Assembly (NCBI RefSeq): GCF_001921845.1
Contig: NZ_MSJM01000002.1
Location: forward strand, 275,686-339,685
DNA: 64,000 nucleotides
Direction: 5' to 3'
Origin: Streptococcus cuniculi
GTDB taxonomy: Bacteria; Bacillota; Bacilli; Lactobacillales; Streptococcaceae
Both the position numbers and the translations under genes were made by a program. Shown in pieces: positions 53,858 to 62,515 of this stretch. Position 1 is the first letter of the stretch. Each line of letters starts with the position of its first letter. The notes under the pieces are model-generated. The model worked only from the letters and a program-made list of their open reading frames with translations. It ran no database searches and was not told the origin of the DNA.

Positions 53858-54616
53858 TTATTCAAACAAATGGTAGTAATCTTCCAAGGTCATTGCTTCT
53901 TTTTCTGCCTTATTCAAATCTTTGATAATTTGTCCATCTTTCATGACGAGAAGACGATTGCCGTACTTGAGGGCATCTTCCATTTGATGGGTAATCATAA
54001 GGGCTGTCAACTGATCCTTGGTGACAAAGCGGTCTGTCAAGTCCATGAGAGCCACACTCGTTTTAGGATCAAGAGCCGCCGTATGCTCGTCCAAGAGCAA
54101 TAATTCTGGGCGTTTCAAGGTTGCCATCAAGAGGCTCAAGGCTTGGCGTTGACCACCTGAAAGAAATTCAATCGGTGTGTCCAAGTGCTTCTCAAGTCCG
54201 TTGCCAATCTGGTCAATGGTCGCTTGAAATTCTTCCTTATGGCTGTTTAGCTTACGAGGCACCAGCCCTCGCCCTTCGCCACGGAACTTGGCAATTAAAA
54301 GATTTTCTGCGACCGTCATTCGAGGTGCTGTTCCCATTTTAGGATCTTGAAAGACTCGTGCTAGGTACTTGGCCCGCTTTTCAGGTGAGAGGTTGGTCAC
54401 ATCTTCACCCATGATGCGAATGGTTCCGCTCGTAAGAGGCAAGGTTCCTGCAATCACGTTGAAAAGTGTTGATTTTCCTGCCCCATTTCCCCCTAAAATC
54501 GTGATAAAATCATGCTCATGAATGGTCAAAGAAACTTGATTTAAGATGACCTTTTCTTCATCAAAGCCATTATTGACCACTTTGGTGGCATTTTCTAATT
54601 CTACAATTGCTGTCAT
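53858..54616 (-). CDS. trpZ: ABC transporter ATP-binding protein of a predicted tryptophan importer
   Basis: A 252-residue ATPase with Walker A GGNGAGKST (about 39-47), LSGGQRQAL signature, LLLLDEHTAALD Walker B. It overlaps the permease gene by 4 nt (ATGA), so both are translated together. The system is named here from its control by a Trp T-box and a Trp leader peptide, so tryptophan specificity is inference from regulation. The related families of this kind otherwise carry nucleosides or other solutes. Confidence 0.85.
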   Translation of the reverse strand: MTAIVELENATKVVNNGFDEEKVILNQVSLTIHEHDFITILGGNGAGKSTLFNVIAGTLPLTSGTIRIMGEDVTNLSPEKRAKYLARVFQDPKMGTAPRMTVAENLLIAKFRGEGRGLVPRKLNSHKEEFQATIDQIGNGLEKHLDTPIEFLSGGQRQALSLLMATLKRPELLLLDEHTAALDPKTSVALMDLTDRFVTKDQLTALMITHQMEDALKYGNRLLVMKDGQIIKDLNKAEKEAMTLEDYYHLFE

Positions 54617-55479
54617 TTGCTAATGGTCACTCCTTTGAAGAATTTTGCTTTTAGAGTTGGAATCATGAGGCAGATTGCCAAGATTACAGCGCTATAAATG
54701 CGGAGATAGCTCGTGTTAAAGCCAAGCGCAATCACTGCCCAGATGAGAAATTGATAGGCAATCGCACCCACGACAATGGTCATCAAGCGCTCCGCCAGGG
54801 TCAGACTCTTAAAGAGAACTTCTCCGATAATCAAACTGGCAAGACCAATAACGATAACACCGATTCCGCGTGAGACATCTGCGTAGCCTTCTTGTTGCGC
54901 AATCAGAGCCCCTGCTAGAGCAATCACGCCGTTTGACAAGACCAAGCCCATTAGCTCCATGCTGTCCGTATTGATACCAAAACTCCGTGCCATATCGGGA
55001 TTGTCCCCTGTTGCGATATAGGCTTGTCCTAGCTTGGTATCAAGGAAAAAGAGAAGAGCGACAATGACGAATACCACAAAAATCAAGCCTGCAACCAAGT
55101 TATTGACCGCGTTGCTAAAAGGGAGATAATCCTGAATCTGCTTCGTTCCTAACAGCCCAAGATTGGCCCGCCCCATAATCATCAACATAATGGAATGGCA
55201 AGAGGTCATGACCAAGATTCCTGAAAGGAGGGTCGGAATTTTCCCCTTGGTATAAAGAAGCCCCGTTGCCAAGCCTGCTACACAACCTGCAAGAACAGCT
55301 AAGAGGGTGGCAAGAAAGGGATTGACGCCACTACTAATCAGAGTGACCGCTACCGCACCTCCCAAGGGGAAACTTCCTTCTGCTGTCATATCTGGAAAAT
55401 TCAAAATCCGAAAGGTCATGTAAATGCCAAGCCCCAAGATAGACCAGACGAGACCTTGTGATACTGTTGATACAATCAT
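54613..55479 (-). CDS. trpY: ABC transporter permease of a predicted tryptophan importer
   Basis: A 288-residue BPD_transp_2 permease with about eight hydrophobic segments; the first half carries GLGIYMTFRILNFPDMTAEGSFPLGGAV. It follows trpX after an 82-nt gap that contains an AAGAG...CTCTT hairpin (about 55504-55550), probably reducing permease/ATPase expression relative to the binding protein. AGGAAG precedes the ATG. It ends in a 4-nt overlap with trpZ. Confidence 0.87.
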   Translation of the reverse strand: MIVSTVSQGLVWSILGLGIYMTFRILNFPDMTAEGSFPLGGAVAVTLISSGVNPFLATLLAVLAGCVAGLATGLLYTKGKIPTLLSGILVMTSCHSIMLMIMGRANLGLLGTKQIQDYLPFSNAVNNLVAGLIFVVFVIVALLFFLDTKLGQAYIATGDNPDMARSFGINTDSMELMGLVLSNGVIALAGALIAQQEGYADVSRGIGVIVIGLASLIIGEVLFKSLTLAERLMTIVVGAIAYQFLIWAVIALGFNTSYLRIYSAVILAICLMIPTLKAKFFKGVTISK

Positions 55480-55561
55480 ATTTTCTTCCTATTATTTGTA
55501 AGAAAAGAGCGAGCCATTTGAGGCGATAGCCCATCCTCACTCTCTTCTCTCCTTTTTGTAT

Positions 55562-56560
55562 TTACTCGACAATTTCGCCAGCAGCTTTTTCCACTTCTTC
55601 TGGAATAGTAATGCCTAGTTCTGCTGCCACTTTTTTGTTAATGATTGGTGCACCTTGATCCACCACATCAACTGGGGTCTCCGCAGGTTTTGCACCTTTC
55701 AAAATCTTCGCTACCATTTTTCCTGTTGAAACTCCAAGACCGTGTTGACTGACCACAACAGATGCCAAACCACCTTCTTTGACCATGGTGTCCGCACTTG
55801 GGAAGATTGGCACTTTTGCTTCTTTGTTGCTAGCAACTACTGTCTTAAAGGCTGAAGCAATCGTATTGTCTTGTGGAATCCAGATGGCATCGACCTTGCT
55901 GGTCATGACAGACATGGTTGAAGCAATTTCATTACTAGACGGTACCGGATAGGCAAGTACAGTATAGCCTTCTTTTTCTGCTAGCTCGGTGAATGTTTCC
56001 ACATTCAATTTTGAATTGTCTTCATTGCTTGAATAGAGAACACCGATTGTTTTTGCATTTGGGGTGATTGTTTTAATCAAATCAAGTTGTTGAGCAATCG
56101 GTTCCGGGCAGGCAACCCCTGTCACATTGGCACCTGGTTGTTCAAGACTTTTAACTAATTTCGCACCAACTGGATCCGTGATAGCTCCCATTACAACTGG
56201 CAGATTACTGGTTGCGTTGGCAAGACCTTGAGCTGCTGGTGTAGCGATTCCGACTAAGACTTGGTTGCCGTTTGAGACCAATTGCTTACTCATGGTCGCA
56301 ATTTTCCCTTGGTCACCTTCAGCATTCATAAAGTCAATCTTAATCTTATCACCTTTGTAGCCCTCTTCTGCAAGACCGTCTTGAATCCCACGGTAAATCT
56401 CATCCAGCGCTTCGTGGGTTACAAACTGAAGCACCCCAACCTTAACCGTCTCACCCTCGGTCTGCGGCTTCTTGTCATCCTTTTTGTTGGTGAGGAAAAT
56501 TCCCCCAACAACAACGGCTACTAAAGCTACAATCGTTAACAATAAATTTTTGTTTTTCAT
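55562..56560 (-). CDS. trpX: ABC transporter substrate-binding protein of a predicted tryptophan importer (TrpX family)
   Basis: A 332-residue ABC_sub_bind-type protein. It has an N-terminal hydrophobic anchor (about 6-24) rather than a lipobox Cys, then the binding fold: VGVLQFVTHEALDEIYRGIQDGL, GIATPAAQGLANAT, VVMGAITDPVGAKLV, VDVVDQGAPIINK. Family members bind nucleosides or aromatic amino acids. ATG 56560 is chosen because GGGAG lies 7 nt upstream; the frame to 56566 begins with TTG. It is preceded by a Trp T-box and by a short Trp-rich reading frame, so tryptophan is the likely ligand. Confidence 0.87.
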   Translation of the reverse strand: MKNKNLLLTIVALVAVVVGGIFLTNKKDDKKPQTEGETVKVGVLQFVTHEALDEIYRGIQDGLAEEGYKGDKIKIDFMNAEGDQGKIATMSKQLVSNGNQVLVGIATPAAQGLANATSNLPVVMGAITDPVGAKLVKSLEQPGANVTGVACPEPIAQQLDLIKTITPNAKTIGVLYSSNEDNSKLNVETFTELAEKEGYTVLAYPVPSSNEIASTMSVMTSKVDAIWIPQDNTIASAFKTVVASNKEAKVPIFPSADTMVKEGGLASVVVSQHGLGVSTGKMVAKILKGAKPAETPVDVVDQGAPIINKKVAAELGITIPEEVEKAAGEIVE

Positions 56561-56640
56561 ATCCAATCTCCCTTTGGTTTACAAACTCTTTATATCTGTT
56601 TATGCTCTATTTACCTTTTTGATATTTTGGTAAGTATAGG

Positions 56641-56711
56641 GAATTATGAAAGATAGAACTAGTAACACTAGTGCCCTCTAAGCTGCATCACTTACAGACT
56701 ATCCATAATTC
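56641..56711 (-). ncRNA. leader stem-loop between the Trp leader peptide and trpX
   Basis: Minus-strand GAATTATG-GATAG pairs with CTATC-CATAATTC (8 + 5 bp, TTT bulge), and ACTAGT-GTT-ACTAGT forms an inner hairpin. It begins 24 nt after the leader peptide stop. No U-run follows, so it does not look like a terminator. Its function is unknown. Confidence 0.5.
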
Positions 56712-56734
56712 TAAAAAGTAATTTTTGACACATA

Positions 56735-56758
56735 CTACCAACGCCATCGCTTGTTCAT
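56735..56758 (-). CDS. putative Trp-rich leader peptide MNKRWRW
   Basis: A seven-codon reading frame ATG...TAG with two Trp codons (UGG at 56744-56746 and 56738-56740), preceded by a perfect AGGAGG 8 nt upstream. It lies between the T-box terminator and trpX, upstream of a stem-loop. Its composition and position are those of an attenuator peptide: ribosomes would stall on UGG when charged tRNA-Trp is scarce. Translation is not proven. Confidence 0.6.
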   Translation of the reverse strand: MNKRWRW

Positions 56759-56776
56759 GATATATACCTCCTCATA

Positions 56777-56801
56777 CAGTGCTATGTCATCCATAACACT
56801 A
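56777..56801 (-). other. hairpin between the T-box terminator and the leader peptide
   Basis: Minus-strand TAGTGTTATG/CATAGCACTG, 10 pairs with two G-U pairs, loop GATGA. It separates the T-box from the leader-peptide ribosome site. Confidence 0.45.
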
Positions 56802-56803
56802 TA

Positions 56804-57057
56804 GAAAAAGCCCCCGCATACAACAACTGTATGCGAGGGCGTCAATGACACGGTGCCACCTCACTTATGGAACTTGTCTAGAATCGTCCCATCTCTCATT
56901 CTCCTCTAGCAAGGAGCTGCACGGTAAGGGGTGCCAACCGAATTCTCATTGTTTTGAATTCACTATAGAACATCAGCCCATTTCATAAACGTCCGCTGCT
57001 TGTTCGCAATACCCACAAGCTCCCTGAAAACTTCTCGTCTACTACTTCTTCTGATTA
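56804..57057 (-). ncRNA. T-box riboswitch, tRNA-Trp responsive
   Basis: On the minus strand: a Stem I with AGTAGA near the base, a distal loop GCTTGT...ACAAGC, and the specifier segment GAA-A-UGG (UGG at 56978-56980), the Trp codon. The T-box bulge GGTGGCACCG lies at 56851-56860; its variable base C would pair with the G discriminator of tRNA-Trp. A terminator (GCCCTCGCATACAG...CTGTATGCGGGGGC, U-run; 56804-56840) completes it. Uncharged tRNA-Trp would favour readthrough into trpX. Together with the following leader peptide region this explains the 640-nt gap before trpX. Confidence 0.9.
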
Positions 57058-57063
57058 GTAAAC

Positions 57064-57092
57064 ATTATAGGGCTTATTTTTTACTTTGTCAA
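57064..57092 (-). promoter_or_regulatory. consensus promoter of the T-box/trpXYZ transcript
   Basis: Minus-strand TTGACA (57087-57092), 17 nt, TATAAT (57064-57069). The initiation site falls near 57057. Confidence 0.85.
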
Positions 57093-57099
57093 TAGTTTT

Positions 57100-57127
57100 T
57101 TGTAAATTTTCTAAAAAATGTTATAAT
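57100..57127 (+). promoter_or_regulatory. promoter of rqcH
   Basis: TTGTAA (57100-57105), a 16-nt spacer, extended -10 TGTTATAAT (hexamer 57122-57127). It is back to back with the trp promoter. Confidence 0.65.
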
Positions 57128-57197
57128 GGTGAGGCAAAGCAGGGACAAAAGTCCCTAACCTTATGAAGTTTTATAGTTAGAATAACGAGGAATCGAC

Positions 57198-58847
57198 ATG
57201 TCTTTTGACGGATTTTTTTTACATCACATGACGGCTGAATTGCAAGAAGCACTTGAGGGGGGGCGCATTCAGAAGATTAACCAGCCTTTTGAGCAGGAAA
57301 TCGTCCTCCATATCCGCAGCAATCGGACCAGCCACAAACTGCTACTCTCTGCCCATCCAGTCTTTGGTCGCGCCCAGCTGACCCAGACCGAATTTACCAA
57401 TCCCAAGGTTCCCAACACCTTTACCATGATTTTACGGAAATATTTGCAGGGCGCCATCATCGAGTCAATCCGCCAATGGGACAACGACCGTATCTTGGAA
57501 TTTGTCGTGTCAAACAAGGACGAGATTGGCGACCATATCAAGGTCAGCTTGACTATTGAAATCATGGGCAAGCACAGCAATATTCTCCTCATCGACAAAG
57601 CCGAGGAGCGGATTATCGAAGCCATTAAACACGTTGGCTTTTCGCAAAATTCCTATCGGACCATTCTACCGGGGTCGAGCTATGTCCGCCCACCTGAAAC
57701 CAACAGCCACAATCCCTTTACCATCGGTGATGAGAAATTATTTGAACTCTTGAGTACAGAAGAACTTGTACCCAAACGGCTTCAAGTTCTTTTTCAGGGC
57801 TTGGGTCGCGATACCGCAACGGAATTGGCAGAGCGTTTGACAACAGACAAACTCAAGACCTTCCGCAACTTTTTTGGACAAACCTGTAAGCCAACGATAA
57901 CGAAAAAATCCTATTCTGCCGTGCCGTTTGCAGACAGTCAGGAAGCATTTTCTAGCCTTTCCCAACTCCTTGACTACTACTATCAGGACAAGGCCGAACG
58001 TGACCGCGTAGCCCAGCAGGCGCAGGAATTGATTAAGCGGGTGACGAGTGAATTAGAGAAAAATCGCAAGAAACTTCTCAAGCAGGAACAGGAACTCCTT
58101 GACACCGAAGGTGCCGAACTCTTCCGTCAAAAAGGGGAATTACTGACGACCTATCTCCACCAAGTGCCCAACGACCAAGCAAGTGTCACCTTAGATAATT
58201 ACTATACCGGTGAGGCCTTGACTATTGAGCTAGATGTCGCCCTGACCCCTAGCCAAAATGCCCAACGTTATTTTAAAAAATATCAAAAATTAAAGGAAGC
58301 AGTCAAGCACTTAAACAACCTGATTGAGGAGACCAAGTCAACGATTGGTTACCTTGAAAGTGTGGATACCATGTTGGGACAGGCGAGTCTTTCTGAAATT
58401 GAAGAAATCAGAGAAGAACTGATTGAGACAGGGTATCTCAAGCGCCGTCATCGGGAAAAAATTGCCAAACGCCAAAAGCCTGAACGCTATCTGGCAACAG
58501 ACGGCAAAACCATCATTCTCGTTGGAAAAAACAATCTCCAAAATGATGAATTGACCTTTAAAATGGCCAAAAAAGGCGAGTTATGGTTCCATGCCAAGGA
58601 CATTCCAGGAAGCCATGTCATCATCACGGACAATCTTGAGCCGAGCGACGAAGTCAAGACTGATGCCGCAGAATTAGCGGCCTACTTTTCCAAGGCTCGC
58701 TACTCCAATCTGGTACAGGTTGACATGATTGAAGCCAAGAAATTGCACAAACCAACTGGCGGAAAACCTGGCTTTGTCACCTACCGAGGGCAAAAAACAC
58801 TCCGAGTGACACCAGATGAAGCCAAGATTAAGTCGATGAAGCAGTAA
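57198..58847 (+). CDS. rqcH: RqcH/NFACT protein (Rqc2 homologue; also known as fibronectin-binding FbpA/PavA)
   Basis: A 549-residue NFACT protein that adds C-terminal alanine tails to nascent chains on stalled 50S subunits; streptococcal homologues also show fibronectin binding (PavA, FbpA). It has an N-terminal NFACT-N domain (MSFDGFFLHHMTAELQ start; MGKHSNILLID), a helix-hairpin-helix region, coiled coil (about 270-400), and NFACT-R (ELWFHAKDIPGSHVII, about 455-470). GAGG precedes the ATG. There is no signal peptide or LPXTG. With tmRNA at 15.1-15.45 kb the window contains two ribosome-rescue systems. Confidence 0.94.
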   Translation: MSFDGFFLHHMTAELQEALEGGRIQKINQPFEQEIVLHIRSNRTSHKLLLSAHPVFGRAQLTQTEFTNPKVPNTFTMILRKYLQGAIIESIRQWDNDRILEFVVSNKDEIGDHIKVSLTIEIMGKHSNILLIDKAEERIIEAIKHVGFSQNSYRTILPGSSYVRPPETNSHNPFTIGDEKLFELLSTEELVPKRLQVLFQGLGRDTATELAERLTTDKLKTFRNFFGQTCKPTITKKSYSAVPFADSQEAFSSLSQLLDYYYQDKAERDRVAQQAQELIKRVTSELEKNRKKLLKQEQELLDTEGAELFRQKGELLTTYLHQVPNDQASVTLDNYYTGEALTIELDVALTPSQNAQRYFKKYQKLKEAVKHLNNLIEETKSTIGYLESVDTMLGQASLSEIEEIREELIETGYLKRRHREKIAKRQKPERYLATDGKTIILVGKNNLQNDELTFKMAKKGELWFHAKDIPGSHVIITDNLEPSDEVKTDAAELAAYFSKARYSNLVQVDMIEAKKLHKPTGGKPGFVTYRGQKTLRVTPDEAKIKSMKQ

Positions 58848-58876
58848 CTTCTAATCACGACAGAAAAGAGGACACT

Positions 58877-59347
58877 ATGCGCGAAACGATTAAAAACTAT
58901 GTCAATGTCTGTATCAAAAAAGGCCAGCAAGTCCTGCTCTTAGACCGTCAACATGATGATTTCAAGGGCTGGATTCAGCCCGGTGGCAAGGTGGAATTTC
59001 CCGAAAGTTTCTTTGAAGCAGCAGTCCGTGAGGTCAGGGAAGAGACAGGCCTAACGGTTCTCAACCTGCAGCTAAAGGGCATTTCAGGCTTTACCAATCC
59101 AATCGGAAATGAACGCTACGTCTACTACGACTTTCTCTGTGAGGATTTTGAGGGGGAAATTTTGAGCGAGTCTCCCGAAGGTACTCCTAAGTGGTGGCTG
59201 ATTGACCAACTCAATCAGCTTGACATGCAAGATGATATCCGTGACCGACTGCCCCTTTACTGGCGCAAAGGCTCATTTGAGCGCATCCACTACTGGGACG
59301 AAGAAAACCACTGCATCTCCCATACGAAAGAAATATTGTATGATTAA
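58877..59347 (+). CDS. NUDIX hydrolase (MutT/8-oxo-dGTP diphosphatase-like)
   Basis: A 156-residue NUDIX protein. The complete NUDIX box G-x5-E-x7-REVREETG (residues 39-60: GKVEFPESFFEAAVREVREE, then TGL) is intact, so it should be an active diphosphatase; 8-oxo-dGTP or another nucleotide are possible substrates. It is 29 nt downstream of rqcH on the same strand and is probably cotranscribed. AAGAGG precedes the start codon. A terminator shared with convergent budA follows. Confidence 0.9.
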   Translation: MRETIKNYVNVCIKKGQQVLLLDRQHDDFKGWIQPGGKVEFPESFFEAAVREVREETGLTVLNLQLKGISGFTNPIGNERYVYYDFLCEDFEGEILSESPEGTPKWWLIDQLNQLDMQDDIRDRLPLYWRKGSFERIHYWDEENHCISHTKEILYD

Positions 59348-59372
59348 AAAAGAGGCGACAGCGCCTCTTTTT
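59346..59372. terminator. bidirectional terminator between NUDIX gene and budA
   Basis: AAAAAAGAGGCG/CGCCTCTTTTT with loop ACAG; U-tracts on both strands. Confidence 0.9.
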
Positions 59373-59381
59373 GTATGCTTT

Positions 59382-60098
59382 TTACTCCGCCTTATCAATA
59401 TCCTCACGCACTTCTTTGGCATTGAATTTGGCAAAGAGAAATTGGCGGTCTTGGACAGGGAAACGTTGGTCTAGCTGATCAACCGCTCCCACTTCGACAA
59501 AGCCTTGACTGATGACATAGTCCATGACATGCCCGCCAAAGCGATGGTCATCAGAGATAAAGTGCAAATGATAACCCGCTACACTCACCCCATGGAAAAT
59601 TTCAGGAGTCCAGATTCCCACAATGGTTCCTGAAATATCTTCTGCGGTGTACTCTGGCTGGTGCGTGGCGACTTCCGCAAACTTCATATCTGACGTGGAT
59701 TTTGGAATCATCCGAACATGCATCTTTGAAAAATGACCGCGGATTTTAATCGAACGAAAGAGGTTTTCCCCGTCATAGTAAGACTCAATCCGCGCCTGCA
59801 ATTCCTTGTCAGTCATTTCAAAACGTTGCTTGAAAATCACCTCTGCCTGATGGAAAATGACCGCCGCATACGGCACCTTGACATCGTGCGATACTTCTAC
59901 CACCTCGGGCCTATCACCAGAACCCTTGGCCTGATAGGCTTTGCCGTCTAGCACAATCAATTCTCCGTCAATCGAATCAAGCGTTCCTAGACCCAAATCA
60001 CCGTGTTCTAACAATTCTCCGACTGTCAGAGAACCACCGTACAGACCTGCCATCAAGGCACCGAGTGTGTTATACTGAAATAATTTATTTGCTTCCAT
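59382..60098 (-). CDS. budA: alpha-acetolactate decarboxylase
   Basis: A 238-residue enzyme that converts alpha-acetolactate to acetoin, used for pyruvate overflow and control of branched-chain amino-acid flux. The zinc-site histidines lie in YHLHFISDDHRFGGH, and GTLDSIDGELIVLDG is the family N-terminal segment. It is the last gene of a run AI-2E transporter, TPR protein, budA on the minus strand (3-nt gap after the TPR gene), so it may depend on their promoter. An acetolactate synthase gene is not in the window. Confidence 0.94.
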   Translation of the reverse strand: MEANKLFQYNTLGALMAGLYGGSLTVGELLEHGDLGLGTLDSIDGELIVLDGKAYQAKGSGDRPEVVEVSHDVKVPYAAVIFHQAEVIFKQRFEMTDKELQARIESYYDGENLFRSIKIRGHFSKMHVRMIPKSTSDMKFAEVATHQPEYTAEDISGTIVGIWTPEIFHGVSVAGYHLHFISDDHRFGGHVMDYVISQGFVEVGAVDQLDQRFPVQDRQFLFAKFNAKEVREDIDKAE

Positions 60099-60101
60099 TC
60101 C

Positions 60102-61331
60102 TTATCCTTGATTATAAAATTCTTGCATGAGGAGATCATCTGGCACCAATTGCAGGTAACGACTGGCCAAATCTTTAGCCTCTTGCACTCGACCTAGCTG
60201 TCGCAATAACTCGATATAATCTGCCAAAAATTCAGGATTTTCCGCCAAATCTTGCTGCAAATGCTCAAAGAGAGCAAGTGCCTCCTCATCTCGTTCCAAG
60301 GCCTGATAGGCTTTGGCGATATTCCAAATAGCTAGGACATGGTCCAACTCTTCCGAATAAAGAGCAATCGCCTCTTCATACCGTTCCTGCTCCAAGTAAA
60401 GATTGGTCAAGCGTAGAACGACTTCATTTTCATCGTCCACATCAGGCTTAGCCTGTAAGAGATAGGCTTCTGCCGCTTCCACATCATGGTCCTCATAGGC
60501 ATATTGAGAGGCGAGAAATAGCAGGGCTGGATCGTATTCATTTTTGGCAAGACCTTTTGCTACCATCTCCCGTGCTTCCGTCAACTTATGCTCTCCATGC
60601 AGCGCCTGGGCATAGGCATATTCATAGCCTTCAAATTCTGGATTCATGGTGTCTAATTGCTTGAAATAAAGGGCTGATTTTTGATAGTCTTCTCGGTCAA
60701 GCAAGAGTGTCGCAAGCTCAAAGACCGTCTGATCATCGTAGGCCAGCTCAACTGATTTTCCCAAAAATTCAATCGCCACTTCAAACTTTCCAAGGCTGGC
60801 ATAGGCAAGACCAATCCGCTGATAGGTCGACACCCCTGTCCATTCATGAATTTCCCGATTGTCCAACTGGGCATAATACTGAATGGCTTCCTTGTACTCC
60901 TGCAACTCCATGTCTAGCTCGGCTAGACCAAACAAAATCACCGGATCATCCGATAAGCGACTAGCTTCCAAGAGTTTTTCTCTAGCAACATCAGCCAAGC
61001 CCTCTGACTGATACAAGTCTGCCTTGACCACCAAGGCTTCCAGATAGGCTGGATGGTCTGGCTGAATCGTTTCCAAATACCCAAATGCTTCTTCTGTCAA
61101 ACCGTCTTCATTGGCAATTTGGGCAAGCTGAATCGCAAGTTCAGGATAGCTGTCCTGCAAACGCAGGTAGATTTCCTTTGCCTGTGGCAGAAAACCAATG
61201 CTTTCTAGATAAGCTGCCAAGTCTAGCAAGAGCTCATCGGAGTCCGTCTCCAAGGCACGCTGAAAATATTTCATGGCCTTTGGTAAGTCTTGCTGTTCTA
61301 AGCAGACCAGCATTTTTTCACTATTGTTCAT
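60102..61331 (-). CDS. tetratricopeptide-repeat protein
   Basis: A 409-residue protein composed of TPR-like helical repeats from end to end, with typical positions such as YFQRALE, AKEIYLRLQ, AIQYYAQLD, AIEFLGKSVEL, ALYFKQLD, EAIALYSEELD and ALALFEHLQQD. There is no signal peptide or membrane segment, so it is cytoplasmic and probably a scaffold. ATG 61331, after GAGG, overlaps the end of the upstream AI-2E gene by 11 nt, giving coupled translation. No function is assigned; similar proteins accompany AI-2E transporters in streptococci. Confidence 0.85.
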   Translation of the reverse strand: MNNSEKMLVCLEQQDLPKAMKYFQRALETDSDELLLDLAAYLESIGFLPQAKEIYLRLQDSYPELAIQLAQIANEDGLTEEAFGYLETIQPDHPAYLEALVVKADLYQSEGLADVAREKLLEASRLSDDPVILFGLAELDMELQEYKEAIQYYAQLDNREIHEWTGVSTYQRIGLAYASLGKFEVAIEFLGKSVELAYDDQTVFELATLLLDREDYQKSALYFKQLDTMNPEFEGYEYAYAQALHGEHKLTEAREMVAKGLAKNEYDPALLFLASQYAYEDHDVEAAEAYLLQAKPDVDDENEVVLRLTNLYLEQERYEEAIALYSEELDHVLAIWNIAKAYQALERDEEALALFEHLQQDLAENPEFLADYIELLRQLGRVQEAKDLASRYLQLVPDDLLMQEFYNQG

Positions 61332-62493
61332 CGAGACCCTCAACTACTTCCTGTTCTGGCTCATACAAGCCGCTGTAATCCTTGTACCATTCAAAGATAG
61401 CCTTTAAGACCACCTTGATAGAGGCATAAATCGGAATCCCAAGCAGCACTCCCACCACGCCAAACATCTGACCAGCTGTCAAGAGGACAAAGAGAATGGT
61501 AATCGGATGGATATTCAAGGAACTACCGATAATCAACGGCGTCACAAACCGTCCCTCAATCGTCTGCTCCACCGCAAAGACAATGACGACCTTAATCAGC
61601 ATAAATGGCCCTGCAATAGCTCCCAAGATGAGCGCTGGAATCATGGCAAGGAAAGACCCCAGATAGGGAATCAGGTTCAAGAAACCAGCCACAATCCCTA
61701 AAGTAATCGGGTAGCTCAACCCAATCACTGAAAACATGATTGAAAACATCAAGGCCACAATCGCTGCGACCGTCACCTGACCACGAACATAGTTAGACAG
61801 TTGGCTATTGACATCGGTCAAGACATCACCGATAGATGCGCGCCATTGGGTTGGGAGATATTTGGTGATATGTGCTTTCAGGTATTGCCCGTCCCGCAAG
61901 AGGTAAAAGAGGATAAAGGGCATAATCAAGACCGCTACCACCACCTGTGAGGTCGCACTAATCAAGTTTTTAGCCCAATCGACTGCACTTGACGACAATT
62001 TTTGCGCAAAGGAAATAATGTAGCTATTAACATTGTTTAACACTTCCAAGGCGGTTGGTCGGAACTGCTCAAAGCGATCGTCCTGTAAGAGCGACGTCAC
62101 CTGTAGTTCAATTTCTTGAATATAGGTCGGGAGATTACGAGCAAAGCTGACGACCTGCTTTTGAATACTTGGAATGGCAACCGCTAAGCCCCATACCAAG
62201 AGAAAGGCAATCACCACAAAGAGAATACCAATCGCAACGGTTCGTGACACCTTATATTTTTCCAGCAAATCAACCATGGGATTGAGCAAATAGTAGAGCA
62301 AGCCCGTCAAGAGCATCGGCAAAAGAATAATCTCAAAGAAACTAACAATCGGGCTGAAAATAAAACTAATCTTGGTCAAGACCAGTATGGTCAGCAAGAC
62401 CAAGAGCGTCACGAGAAAAAATGTCACTGCCTGATTGTTGACAAACCATTTGAAAAGCCAAGACCTGTAGAACTTTTGTTGCTTATCGTCCAT
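61321..62493 (-). CDS. AI-2E family transporter
   Basis: A 390-residue membrane protein of the AI-2E (UPF0118) family with eight hydrophobic segments: paired helices at about 20-40 and 45-65, one near 75-98, a long soluble region 100-180, and several between 185 and 360. Conserved PFILFYLLRDG, GFLNLIPYLGSFLAMIPALILGA and GPFMLIKV are present. Some members export the AI-2 signal; others are ion or solute transporters, so function here is unclear. AAGAGG precedes the ATG. Confidence 0.88.
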   Translation of the reverse strand: MDDKQQKFYRSWLFKWFVNNQAVTFFLVTLLVLLTILVLTKISFIFSPIVSFFEIILLPMLLTGLLYYLLNPMVDLLEKYKVSRTVAIGILFVVIAFLLVWGLAVAIPSIQKQVVSFARNLPTYIQEIELQVTSLLQDDRFEQFRPTALEVLNNVNSYIISFAQKLSSSAVDWAKNLISATSQVVVAVLIMPFILFYLLRDGQYLKAHITKYLPTQWRASIGDVLTDVNSQLSNYVRGQVTVAAIVALMFSIMFSVIGLSYPITLGIVAGFLNLIPYLGSFLAMIPALILGAIAGPFMLIKVVIVFAVEQTIEGRFVTPLIIGSSLNIHPITILFVLLTAGQMFGVVGVLLGIPIYASIKVVLKAIFEWYKDYSGLYEPEQEVVEGLDEQ

Positions 62494-62515
62494 ATCAAAC
62501 CTCTTTCTTGTATAA

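Noticed and set aside
56930..56936. Second TGGCACC motif in the trp leader taken as the T-box bulge
   Set aside because: It lies upstream in the linker/Stem III part; the copy at 56851-56860 is adjacent to the terminator, as a real T-box must be.
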